From Eubacteriales bacterium (GTDB taxonomy: Bacteria > Bacillota > Clostridia > Christensenellales > CAG-138): 64,000 bases of DNA. Shown here piece by piece: positions 27,621 through 35,795 of this stretch. How positions within the stretch are numbered: position 1 is the first letter of the stretch; each line of letters opens with the position of its first letter. Location of the stretch: the NCBI GenBank assembly GCA_021373115.1, contig JAJFTI010000010.1, forward strand, positions 1 through 64,000. The letters are read 5' to 3'. Below the pieces are notes generated by a model. That model searched no databases, was not told the DNA's origin, and was given only the letters and a program-made list of their open reading frames with translations. The translations under genes were made by a program, and so were the position numbers.

Positions 27621-28979
27621 ATGGAACAATCCTTGGCCGCTCCGAGGCCCATGTTTACAAAGACCGCTCTGCGGCAGCTGATTATACCGTTGGTTCTCGA
27701 ACAGTTGCTGGCAATGATGGTCGGCCTCGCCGCTACGGTTATGATTACAAGAGTCGGCGAATCCGCCGTTTCCGGCGTTTCGCTTGTGGACACGCTCAGC
27801 AACCTGATTATCAGTATTTTAACCGCGCTCTGCACGGGAGGCGCCGTCGTCTGCGCCCAGTATCTGGGCAGGCGCGATTCCGGCCAGGCGCGCAATTCCG
27901 CCCGTCAGCTCTTCTATATTGCTTTGCTCTTCTCCGTTGCGCTCGGCGCGGCGCTTCTGGTTGCACCATCCTTTTTTATTCGCGTGATCTTTGGTTCGGT
28001 CGAGGAAGCCGTTTTAAAAAGCGCAACGACCTACCTCGTCTTTTCGGCAATCTCCTACCCTTTCTTGGCCGTATATAACGCTTGCGCCGCGCTGTTTCGT
28101 TCCATGGGAAATTCCCGCGTTTCGCTCCTTGCATCCTTGGTCATGAACGTTGTAAACGTTGCCGTAAACGCCGTATTGATCTTCGCGCTCAATCTCGGCG
28201 TATTAGGCGCCGGTATTGCCACCTTGCTTTCGCGCGTCGTAGCCGCCGCCATTATGCTGCTGCTTATTCGAAATCAGAATAATCCAATTTTCCTTCGCTC
28301 TCTGTGGCAGGTTCGTTTCAATAGAGAAATTGTTCGTAGCATTCTTTTCGTTGGCGTTCCGACCGGATTTGAAAATGGCCTGTTCAATTTTGGCAAACTG
28401 CTTGTTCAGGCGCTTGTCGCTTCCCTGGGTACTTCCGCCATTGCGGCAAACGCGATTCTCGGCAGTATTTCGAATCTTGCGATCGTTCCCGGCCTCGGCC
28501 TGAGCCTCGCAATCATCACGGTGTTCGGCCAATGCGTCGGCGCGGGTGACTATGATCAAGCGGTCGAGTATCTGAAAAAGCTCATGGTCTATACGATTCT
28601 ATCCATGGCGCTCGTGAACATCCCGCTGTTTCTGTTCGCAAAACCCATTGTGGGGATCTTTCCCATCAGCGAGGAAGCGTATAACGTTTCGGTTCAGATG
28701 CTGCCCTTTCTGGCGATCTCAAATATCGTCCTGTGGCCATGGTCGTTTGCGTTTCCAAACGCGCTCCGCGCCGCCGGGGACGCGCGCTTTACCATGATCG
28801 TCTCCGCTTCGACCATGTGGATCATCCGCTTCGGTTTAAGCTATCTATTCGTCTCTTTTCTCGGCCTCGGCGTCGCGGGCATCTGGTATTGCATGGTAAT
28901 TGACTGGGCCGTTCGGGATGTTTTCTTTTTACTGCGTTATCGAACCGGAATCTGGAGAACGAAGCGCGTGATTCGCTAA
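27621..28979 (+). CDS. MATE family efflux transporter
   Basis: 452 residues and about twelve hydrophobic segments in two six-segment halves. The start (LIIPLVLEQLLAMMVGLAATVMI) and the internal repeat typical of MatE are visible. Exports drugs or metabolites in exchange for H+ or Na+; substrate unknown. No clear ribosome site precedes the ATG at 27621; the ATG at 27651 is possible. Confidence 0.9.
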   Translation: MEQSLAAPRPMFTKTALRQLIIPLVLEQLLAMMVGLAATVMITRVGESAVSGVSLVDTLSNLIISILTALCTGGAVVCAQYLGRRDSGQARNSARQLFYIALLFSVALGAALLVAPSFFIRVIFGSVEEAVLKSATTYLVFSAISYPFLAVYNACAALFRSMGNSRVSLLASLVMNVVNVAVNAVLIFALNLGVLGAGIATLLSRVVAAAIMLLLIRNQNNPIFLRSLWQVRFNREIVRSILFVGVPTGFENGLFNFGKLLVQALVASLGTSAIAANAILGSISNLAIVPGLGLSLAIITVFGQCVGAGDYDQAVEYLKKLMVYTILSMALVNIPLFLFAKPIVGIFPISEEAYNVSVQMLPFLAISNIVLWPWSFAFPNALRAAGDARFTMIVSASTMWIIRFGLSYLFVSFLGLGVAGIWYCMVIDWAVRDVFFLLRYRTGIWRTKRVIR

Positions 28980-29044
28980 CCTCTTTCGCTTTGTTTATAT
29001 CCGGCATTCCGTTTCGCACATAAATATCAGAAGAGGAGAATCGT

Positions 29045-29674
29045 TTGGTAGAACTTTTCGCCGCAAACATTCAGCAGATCGCGCCGCGTGCGGAATCGCT
29101 TGTCTGCCTGCTCAGTGAAGAGCGGCAGGCACGCGTTCGCGCGTTCGGAACCTCCGGTGAAGCATTGCGCCGGCTCGCCGCCGGACTGCTTCTCTACCAC
29201 GTTTTCGGCGAGGGCGCGCGTTCCGCCCGGTTTGAGCGAGGCGGACGCGGTAAGCCCTCCCTGCCAAACGCACGCCCCTATAATCTGACGCATTCGGGCG
29301 ATTTTGCGGTGCTCGCGGTCTCCAGCAAAGCCGTTGGCGTCGATCTTGAGCGGATTCGTCCGATTGACTGGCAGCACATCTCCGCTCGCTTCTTCCACCC
29401 GGACGAACGCGCATTTCTGGCGGAATCTTCGAATCCGGAATCCGCATTCTTCTGGATCTGGACGTTGAAAGAGAGCTATCTGAAAGCCGAAGGGCTTGGC
29501 TTTTCCGTTTCACCCGCGCGCTTTTCCATATTGCCGCAGCAGGAAACGGAGGCTGTTATGAGCGGTCAGACGGGGTATCGCTTCCGCCGGTACCATACGT
29601 TCGCCGGGTATTGCATGAGCCTTTGCTGTACGGAAGAATCCATTTCCGAAGAAGTACGCCTGCTGACCTTCTAG
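29045..29674 (+). CDS. 4'-phosphopantetheinyl transferase, Sfp type
   Basis: 209 residues. Transfers phosphopantetheine from CoA to carrier proteins. Visible motifs: GRGKPSLP, YNLTHSGDFAVLAVS, the Mg2+-binding GVDLERIRPI and the WIWTLKESYLKAEG motif. The start is TTG at 29045, six bases after GAGGAG. No polyketide or non-ribosomal peptide synthase lies nearby, so it may serve fatty-acid ACP or a distant cluster. Confidence 0.88.
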   Translation: MVELFAANIQQIAPRAESLVCLLSEERQARVRAFGTSGEALRRLAAGLLLYHVFGEGARSARFERGGRGKPSLPNARPYNLTHSGDFAVLAVSSKAVGVDLERIRPIDWQHISARFFHPDERAFLAESSNPESAFFWIWTLKESYLKAEGLGFSVSPARFSILPQQETEAVMSGQTGYRFRRYHTFAGYCMSLCCTEESISEEVRLLTF

Positions 29675-29693
29675 AAAAGAACAAACCGGTTTC

Positions 29694-29731
29694 AAAAAAA
29701 TCAAGAGCCGCCCGAAGTTCAGGGCGGCTCT
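29694..29731 (-). terminator. Terminator of the lysis cassette
   Basis: Stem AGAGCCGCCC / GGGCGGCTCT with loop GAAGTTCA; on the minus strand it ends in a T-rich tract (A run 29694-29700). Confidence 0.85.
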
Positions 29732-29753
29732 CGCGCGTTGATCTCGTCTGCGG

Positions 29754-30161
29754 TTATGCCGAAATCGAATTCGGTGTCTGCGACTTCATCCGTTCAATCC
29801 AGGCCTCGCCAACACCCGCGATCAGGTTGTTCACATCCACCGCAGCGCCTTTGAGAAGCGACAGCGCAGGCAGCGAGAGCTTCTCCAGCGTCTTGCTCAA
29901 AAGCGTATCCTTGAGTCGGGCAATCTCCTCCGGCGATAGTTTCCCATCCTCGTTCGCCGCTTTAAACTCCGTAACCAGTGTCTGCTGCAGTTCATCTACG
30001 GTAATTCTCGCCGCACGGATGAGCTCTTTCTGCGCCGCGTCAATATTCTGTAGTCCGGCGCTTTTTCCGAGTTTAAGGCTCAGCCATGTGCCAAGCACGC
30101 CAATGAGCGTTACGAGAAGTGTTGCCGCTATCTGCAAAGCGTATTCCATCAGTTGATCCAT
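29754..30161 (-). CDS. Phage holin, LLH-like
   Basis: 135 residues: one N-terminal membrane segment (residues 8-30, LQIAATLLVTLIGVLGTWL) followed by a helical, charged region with KELIRAARITVDELQQT, the pattern of LLH-type phage holins. It would form membrane lesions that release endolysin. AGGAG stands 7 bases before the ATG. Last gene of a four-gene lysis unit ending at a strong terminator. Confidence 0.75.
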   Translation of the reverse strand: MDQLMEYALQIAATLLVTLIGVLGTWLSLKLGKSAGLQNIDAAQKELIRAARITVDELQQTLVTEFKAANEDGKLSPEEIARLKDTLLSKTLEKLSLPALSLLKGAAVDVNNLIAGVGEAWIERMKSQTPNSISA

Positions 30162-30208
30162 CTGTTTTCTCCTGTCTTTCTTTTGAGTTTCTATTCCAGT
30201 TTTCTTGT

Positions 30209-30463
30209 TTATCGTGCGTCTTCCATGACCCGAATCCGCGTTTCATGATCGCTCAGACGTGTTTCCTGTCCGCGTGCGAACTGCCAGATGCTCTCGTGCG
30301 CGGCATGGTTGCTCGTTGAAAGCTCCTCCACGCTTTGCTTCAGGTTCTCCATGGTTGCCGTCAGTCTTGTAATCGCCTGCGTCAGTTTAATGATCGGCGC
30401 AAGGATAAAACCAAAGAGCGCGGCGAGCGCGGCAATTACGCTTACTACATCCCATTCCTGCAT
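30209..30463 (-). CDS. XhlA-like phage lysis accessory protein
   Basis: 84 residues with one membrane segment (7-28) and a following coiled-coil-like helix (MENLKQSVEELSTSN, then SDHETRIRVMEDAR). Small proteins of this type (haemolysin XhlA or gp-type) sit between endolysin and holin in Gram-positive prophages. AGGAGG stands close upstream (5 bases). Family assignment is by architecture only. Confidence 0.6.
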   Translation of the reverse strand: MQEWDVVSVIAALAALFGFILAPIIKLTQAITRLTATMENLKQSVEELSTSNHAAHESIWQFARGQETRLSDHETRIRVMEDAR

Positions 30464-30475
30464 CGTTTCCTCCTC

Positions 30476-31369
30476 CTATTCTTCGTAGTATGCCGGACGC
30501 AGGAAATCCTTCCACCCGCCGAATGAGCTCAACCGTTTCGTCACATAATTCCATCCGCGCCGCTTTTCAAGTTCGGTCAGCTGGCATCCGTAGGCGCCGC
30601 CCATCCACTCCACCGCGTACCCTCCGCCCGCATAGAGGCCGATGTGTCCGGATCGATGCAAAAAGTCGCCGGGCCGGAGTACCGGATGCTGTATGTGCGT
30701 ACCATTTCCGCTGGCCACAAAACCGTCCGCCGAACAGTCGAACCCGGAAGATACGGCTTTTGCGTGCCGCAGAAGTCCGACAATCCCGCCGGAGCAGTCC
30801 GCCCCCGTAATGGCTGGGTTCGCGCGCACCGCATTCTCCATCATCTCCCGCCGCCCGCCGTCGTAATATTCCGGCTGCCGCGCAGCTCCGCGCGCAATGC
30901 GGGCAATCGAAATCACATTTGGCTTGAGATCCGCGTTATAGAGATTTCCGCCGCGGATATAGAGGCTGCGCGGATATTCGCCCGGCAAATCCGGATGGAC
31001 GGCAAACGCAAGCGCATCCAGCACGATGCTTTTTCGAATTTCCGTTTCCCCTGCGAGAGATTCCCAAATCCGCTCTGCCGCCGAACCCGGTATCCAATCG
31101 GGAATCCCGCTCTCGCCGCTGGAGGAGCTTGCCGTCCGCGCTTCTTCTGGAAACAGCGCGCTGTATGTGTTCCTTCCGACAATCCCATCCTGCATCAGCC
31201 CTTTTGCGGCCTGAAACGCAAGAACCGCGCGCCGCGTGTCCTTGCCAAACGTATCCCGCTTCAGCGACGTGATCGTTGCGGTATAACAGCCCAATTCCAG
31301 CAAACGCTCTTTCACCGCAATAACATCCGCGCCGGATGCGCCAAGCGACAAATTACGCTTAAAGCTCAT
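30476..31369 (-). CDS. Phage-type endolysin: peptidoglycan-binding plus NlpC/P60
   Basis: 297 residues. Residues 5-72 form a PG_binding_1 domain (LSLGASGADVIAVKERLLELG ... TRRAVLAFQAAKG). The catalytic part has the NlpC/P60-type Cys in GADCSGGIVG and a His in RSGHIGLYAGGG, consistent with a peptidase that cleaves stem peptides. No signal peptide, so export would need a holin, which is encoded downstream. The ATG overlaps the stop of a small upstream ORF. Complete and apparently intact. Confidence 0.85.
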   Translation of the reverse strand: MSFKRNLSLGASGADVIAVKERLLELGCYTATITSLKRDTFGKDTRRAVLAFQAAKGLMQDGIVGRNTYSALFPEEARTASSSSGESGIPDWIPGSAAERIWESLAGETEIRKSIVLDALAFAVHPDLPGEYPRSLYIRGGNLYNADLKPNVISIARIARGAARQPEYYDGGRREMMENAVRANPAITGADCSGGIVGLLRHAKAVSSGFDCSADGFVASGNGTHIQHPVLRPGDFLHRSGHIGLYAGGGYAVEWMGGAYGCQLTELEKRRGWNYVTKRLSSFGGWKDFLRPAYYEE

Positions 31370-31479
31370 GTTCGACCCCCGCCTTCACACCCGATCCCGA
31401 CGGGCGGCTGGAAAGGATCGTACCGTGCCGGATTTAGGATATTCGCAAGATCCGTTTCTTCTTCGTTCATCCCAGGCAT
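31366..31479 (-). CDS. 37-residue ORF coupled to the endolysin
   Basis: Starts MPGMNEEETDL, ends EGGGRT and shares ATGA with the endolysin start. GGAGG lies three bases before the first ATG (31479) and 12 before the second (31470), so the second is also possible. Pro/Gly-rich, acidic N-terminus, one Cys, no membrane segment. Small genes of unknown role are common at this place in phage late operons. Not recognised. Confidence 0.5.
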   Translation of the reverse strand: MPGMNEEETDLANILNPARYDPFQPPVGIGCEGGGRT

Positions 31480-31563
31480 TTTCCTCCGATGGGGTATCCA
31501 ACTACAGTGTGCCGGAAAAACGAGCGTGCGATTATTAGAATTCAACCTGTCGAAATTTCTAAT

Positions 31564-31592
31564 AAAAAAGAGGACGGTTGCTTCCGTCCTCT
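31564..31592 (-). terminator. Terminator of the YbaK-GNAT gene
   Basis: Stem AGAGGACGG / CCGTCCTCT, loop TTGCTT, with a T run on the minus strand. It separates the host gene from the lysis cassette. Confidence 0.85.
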
Positions 31593-31619
31593 GGATTGAT
31601 TGATCCCTGTTAAATTCGT

Positions 31620-32564
31620 CTAAAGATCAAAACGAAAAATGCAGTTTTCGTCGCATACGCCGTCCCGGTAAAGCGCGGTGTAGCGCGGCGGAATGCGCGA
31701 TTCCAGCAGCGTACCGTCCAGATGCTCCAGCGTTTTTCGGGATGCCATATTCGCTTTCGAGCAGGAGATGGTCACATAGGGCATTCGGTGTGCCCGCGCA
31801 ATTTGAAACAACAACCGTACTGCTTTTTGCGCATACTCATGACCGCGAAAACCCTCATGAACCGCATACCCGATGTTCCCGCCAAAATAGGTGTTTCGAA
31901 CGTACCCGAGCCGCAGATTCACCTCGCCAACCGCCGCGCCGTCCTGCAGACGAATGATATCCAGAAAATAGGACGGAACATATCCGGTTTTTTCATCCGC
32001 TTCGGTGACGGATGTGATGCGAAGCGTCAGTTCGCCGTCCTCCGGCATGGGCAAATCCATATGCGGCACCTGGTCTATGCGAATATCGTCGCCAGCTTCC
32101 CAGTCCTTGCAGACGTCCACCCATCCCGCTGCGCGGCTGAATCGGTATAACTCTTCGCAGGTCAGCTCAATTGCGCTGTTGTCGCTTCCGCATGCGGGAA
32201 AAACGGTTGAAAAGCGTTTCAGCGAATCGTCCAGATACACCGGTGTACCCTCCGGCAGCGCAAACGGACATACCCCGCCAACCGCGCTTCCCGTAAGCCG
32301 CTCGACATTCTCAAATGTCAGCATGCTCGCCTTTGCCTGAAAACGATCCTTATATTTCCGGTTGTCGATCCGCGCGTCGCCTGCGGTAACGAGGAGCACA
32401 CAACCTTCGCCCAACGCGAAGGAAAGCGTTTTTGCGATGCGCGCCGGACGTACGCCGAGTGTTTGAGCCGCCAGCTCCACCGTTGCCGAACTCGTGTCAA
32501 ACTCCCAGACACGCTGTTCCATTCCAAACTCCCGAAAATACTGCTTGACCCGTTCAATCGACAT
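31620..32564 (-). CDS. Fusion of YbaK-type aminoacyl-tRNA deacylase and GNAT acetyltransferase
   Basis: 314 residues. The first 155 residues match the YbaK/ProX editing fold: RIAKTLSFALG, the catalytic-type Lys in YKDRFQAKASML, and GGVCPFALPEGTPVYLDDSL. From about 170 onward is a GNAT domain: LTLRITSVTEADEK, then GEVNLRLGYVRNT, the acetyl-CoA site near GYAVHEGFRGHEYAQKAVRL and the late ASRKTLEHL. Both domains look complete and in one frame. The deacylase clears mischarged tRNA; the acetyltransferase substrate is unknown. AGGAAG stands 9 bases before the ATG. Confidence 0.85.
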   Translation of the reverse strand: MSIERVKQYFREFGMEQRVWEFDTSSATVELAAQTLGVRPARIAKTLSFALGEGCVLLVTAGDARIDNRKYKDRFQAKASMLTFENVERLTGSAVGGVCPFALPEGTPVYLDDSLKRFSTVFPACGSDNSAIELTCEELYRFSRAAGWVDVCKDWEAGDDIRIDQVPHMDLPMPEDGELTLRITSVTEADEKTGYVPSYFLDIIRLQDGAAVGEVNLRLGYVRNTYFGGNIGYAVHEGFRGHEYAQKAVRLLFQIARAHRMPYVTISCSKANMASRKTLEHLDGTLLESRIPPRYTALYRDGVCDENCIFRFDL

Positions 32565-32666
32565 GTTACGATTCTTCCTGATATCTTTTTTTTGAAATCG
32601 ACGATTCGCCTGATCCGAAAGACCGCCGCATCGTTTTTTAGTGCTTCCTGTAAAATACGAAAGGTG

Positions 32667-33848
32667 TCATCGGTCTGATTCGCTCTGCCGCTTCAGCAGA
32701 TCAAAGAGCGTGCAGTACTTCCTCCCGCAATAGGGGTGCTTTGCCGCGCGCAGTTCGTAGGAGACGCCATCGACCGAGAACATCATTTTATACACGCCCA
32801 TCAGCCCGATGCTGTTGATGCTTTTCAGCGGAAAGCAATGGCCGCCGACGCATAATGTATTCTTCGTCATGGTCAGCCTGCCAACCTCCAGCACCTTGCT
32901 CTGGTGCCGCTTGCCAATGCCGATAAGCTGAACGCCCTCGTCCGAATAGGCGATCTCATTTTCTCCGAGCGCGTGCGCGTATTTTTCAACGCGCTGATTC
33001 TGCCAGGAATCCCAGTCCCGAACCGTTTGAAACGGAACCTCGCCGTCCTGCGGCGACACCGGCTCGAAAAAGCCGGTTTCCGTAAAGCGGACGCGCATTC
33101 CGCAGGTACAGAAGAATTCATCCCCTTTGCTTTTGAGCGTTCCGGTTTTTCCGCATTTCGGGCAGAAATAGATTGCGTTCTCCAGACCTTTTGCCAGATC
33201 CTTGCCTCTGTAGCGATAGGGCCTGATCCGCTGCCGTTCAAACGCATCCTCCATGATGTCCTCCCGGATATGCTCGTTGACCTCGTCCGGCGTCATCTGT
33301 TTGAGCTGTTCCGGCGTATAAATGTTGACCACGCGGCCAAACATGCGCCCCTTGCGAATGGAATGCGACCAGCGTGGCGTGGTCAGATACCCGCCTTCGA
33401 AGCGGTAGGTCACGAGTGGAGCCCCCGTCGCTTTGGCAAGTTTCCCGGTCGCGGGAAAGATCGGCCCGGTTACGCCGTTATACGAACGGTTTCCCTCCGC
33501 AAAGAGGCACACGTTCGTCTTTTTCACTGCACGGAGAATGTTCAGCGCGGCCGTCGCATCCGTCATCCCCTTTACGCGGGCAATAGGGGCAAAGAAATAC
33601 GTCAGAATCCAGGAAAGGAAGCCCTTGCGGAAGATATGCTCGCTCGCTACGAAATACATATGTTTCGAAAGCCCAATGCCAATCAGCGCGGGATCCAAAT
33701 CCCCGTTGTGATTTGCCGTGATTAAATACGGGCCCTCGCCAAGCTGTACCGGCTCATAGGTAAACCCGAATATATTCTGTATGATTCCGCCCAACAGACC
33801 TTTCAGAAAGGCGTATACCCGTTTATGGCGCTTCAATGCCTGTTCCAT
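32667..33848 (-). CDS. PlsC-like acyltransferase with zinc ribbon and C-terminal PH-like domain
   Basis: 393 residues. The acyltransferase domain (about 25-215) has NHNGDLDP, the H(X4)D catalytic motif, and FAEGNRSYNG. A zinc ribbon follows with CPKCG and CTCG (about 230-255). The last 110 residues (VQLIGIGKRHQSKVLEVGRL ...) look like a PH-like beta domain. The core would make phosphatidic acid or modify a lipid at the membrane; the added ribbon and C-terminus are unusual for PlsC. AGGGGA stands 7 bases before the ATG. Confidence 0.82.
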   Translation of the reverse strand: MEQALKRHKRVYAFLKGLLGGIIQNIFGFTYEPVQLGEGPYLITANHNGDLDPALIGIGLSKHMYFVASEHIFRKGFLSWILTYFFAPIARVKGMTDATAALNILRAVKKTNVCLFAEGNRSYNGVTGPIFPATGKLAKATGAPLVTYRFEGGYLTTPRWSHSIRKGRMFGRVVNIYTPEQLKQMTPDEVNEHIREDIMEDAFERQRIRPYRYRGKDLAKGLENAIYFCPKCGKTGTLKSKGDEFFCTCGMRVRFTETGFFEPVSPQDGEVPFQTVRDWDSWQNQRVEKYAHALGENEIAYSDEGVQLIGIGKRHQSKVLEVGRLTMTKNTLCVGGHCFPLKSINSIGLMGVYKMMFSVDGVSYELRAAKHPYCGRKYCTLFDLLKRQSESDR

Positions 33849-33937
33849 ATGTTCGTCCCCTGTCTATTCTTTCCCGTTCACCCTGCACAGCGCTTCTTCG
33901 GCCCGGCAAGTATCGTTCGCCCGATCCGGCTAACCAA

Positions 33938-35716
33938 CTACTCGGATTCGGAATTCGAAGAATCCTCCGCTTCTTCCGTTGCTTTTGATTCGTCCGAAAG
34001 GAGTTTTGCGTTTATGGCGCGCATGCGCGCTTCGTCGAACTTGACAACCACACGATCGTAGGTGACAAGACCGTTCGTTTCCTGCTCCACATCCGAGAGC
34101 TGCGTATATACGCTGGCGCAAAGCCCAAGGGGTTTGGCCGCGATCACCTCGCGCGCATAGAGCCGTTCCACCTCCTGCATCAGCGCTTCCGCCGTTTTGC
34201 AGCGCTTGTAGCCGAATTCCTTTTCGCTGAAACTGTGCCCCGCAATATGGTGGCTATAGCCGCCAAATTCGGAGAGCACAACGGCGCGGCCTTTCCCGTC
34301 CCGCTGAAAACGATAGGGTTTGTAGTAAACATGCAGGCTCTTCACATCCCCGCCACCCTGGTCGTGCCAGCCGCTTGCGTGGTCGATCGTACGCGTGGTG
34401 TCCAGCGCGCGAATCGCTTCCACCGCTTTGTTCGCGTCGAACTGCCCCCAGCCTTCGTTAAACGGCACCCACATGGCAATGCAGGGGCAGTTGTAAAGCA
34501 GCTCTATGGTCTGGTTCAGCTCGCGGCGGCAGGCTTCCCGGCCGCGAACCTCCTCGCGGGAAAAATAAGCGTAGTCGCTGTCCGGATGCGAATTTCCAAA
34601 GATCAGCGGAAACGAGATCGCGTCCTTGCGATAAAGGCCGCCGCCGTTGACCGCATCCTGCCAAACCAGCATGCCGAGCCTGTCGCAATGGTAATACCAG
34701 CGCAGCGGTTCGATTTTTATATGCTTGCGCATCATATTGAATCCCATGGATTTCATGAGCGTGATATCGTAAATCATCGCCTCATCGCTCGGCGCGGTGT
34801 ATAACCCGTCCGGCCAGTACCCCTGATCGAGTACGCCGGTGTGAAAGTACGGCTCGTTATTCAGAAACAGGCGTGGTATTCCGGCTGCGTCCTGCGCAAC
34901 CGAAAATTTTCGCATGGCAAAATAGCTTTCCACGCGATCCCGTTCCATGGTGAAAACAACATCGTAAAGTTTCGGATGTTCCGGGCTCCAGGGCTCGAAT
35001 CCTTCCATTTCGATCCGAACCGGCCGTCCGTCCAGAAAAGGGGTATCCTTCCCTTCCAGCAGAATCGTTCCAGAGCCGTTACAGTTGGTTGAAATGACGA
35101 TTTCAATTTCCGCGGTGTCGTAGAGCGGCGTAAGGCGCAGGTTCTCTATGCGGCGTTTCGGCGCGCGTTCCAGCCAAACGGTCTGCCAGATGCCGCTCTG
35201 CGGTGTATACCAGATTCCGCCGGGATTGGAACTCTGCTTCCCGCGCGACCAGCAGCCGGTATCCGTTTCGTCACGTACGCGAATCAAAAGTTCGTTTGCC
35301 GTTCCCGGCAGCATCGCTTCGGTCAGCACAACGGAAAACGGCAGATAGCCGCCCGCGTGGTTGAGCAGCGTCATGCCGTTGAGCCGCACCTCCGCAAACT
35401 GATCCGCCGCGCCAACATGCAGCAGCAAATCCTCCGCGTTGGAATCAAACCCCAGCGGCGCTTCCAGATAACGCCGGTACCAGAGCGCTTCCGTCGGTTT
35501 TAACGTTCTGCCCACGCCGGAAAGCTCGCTCTCCGGTGAAAAGGGCACCACGATTGCTCCATCAAACCGGGCGGGCGGTATGAGCGCGCTTGCGCTCGTG
35601 ATTGCATATTCCCACATTCCGTTGAGAATCGTAAAATTCTTTCGTTGAAACTGCGGGCGCGGATATTCCGGCAAAACCGCTTCCGGATTGAGCGCTCCGC
35701 CCCATTGTGTTAACAT
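33938..35716 (-). CDS. Glycoside hydrolase family 2 protein
   Basis: 592 residues, cytoplasmic (no signal peptide). Residues 20-165 are the sugar-binding jelly roll, then an Ig-like sandwich, then the TIM barrel. WVPFNEGWGQ carries the acid/base Glu and VLSEFGGYSH the likely nucleophile Glu. The family includes beta-galactosidases, beta-glucuronidases and mannosidases; specificity cannot be told. Shorter than LacZ, lacking its C-terminal domain 5, and ends in an acidic Ser/Glu tail. AGGAGG stands 7 bases before the ATG. Confidence 0.9.
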   Translation of the reverse strand: MLTQWGGALNPEAVLPEYPRPQFQRKNFTILNGMWEYAITSASALIPPARFDGAIVVPFSPESELSGVGRTLKPTEALWYRRYLEAPLGFDSNAEDLLLHVGAADQFAEVRLNGMTLLNHAGGYLPFSVVLTEAMLPGTANELLIRVRDETDTGCWSRGKQSSNPGGIWYTPQSGIWQTVWLERAPKRRIENLRLTPLYDTAEIEIVISTNCNGSGTILLEGKDTPFLDGRPVRIEMEGFEPWSPEHPKLYDVVFTMERDRVESYFAMRKFSVAQDAAGIPRLFLNNEPYFHTGVLDQGYWPDGLYTAPSDEAMIYDITLMKSMGFNMMRKHIKIEPLRWYYHCDRLGMLVWQDAVNGGGLYRKDAISFPLIFGNSHPDSDYAYFSREEVRGREACRRELNQTIELLYNCPCIAMWVPFNEGWGQFDANKAVEAIRALDTTRTIDHASGWHDQGGGDVKSLHVYYKPYRFQRDGKGRAVVLSEFGGYSHHIAGHSFSEKEFGYKRCKTAEALMQEVERLYAREVIAAKPLGLCASVYTQLSDVEQETNGLVTYDRVVVKFDEARMRAINAKLLSDESKATEEAEDSSNSESE

Positions 35717-35795
35717 GCGATATCCTCCTGTTTGATCTTTACGCGGAACATCCGCTTCGCTTGCCGCGCGGAAAATATACGGCAGCGTTTCGGGA

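Noticed and set aside
29754..31479. Lysis cassette as a toxin-antitoxin or immunity system
   Set aside because: Holin and endolysin signatures explain the genes; no antitoxin-like or nuclease domain is present.
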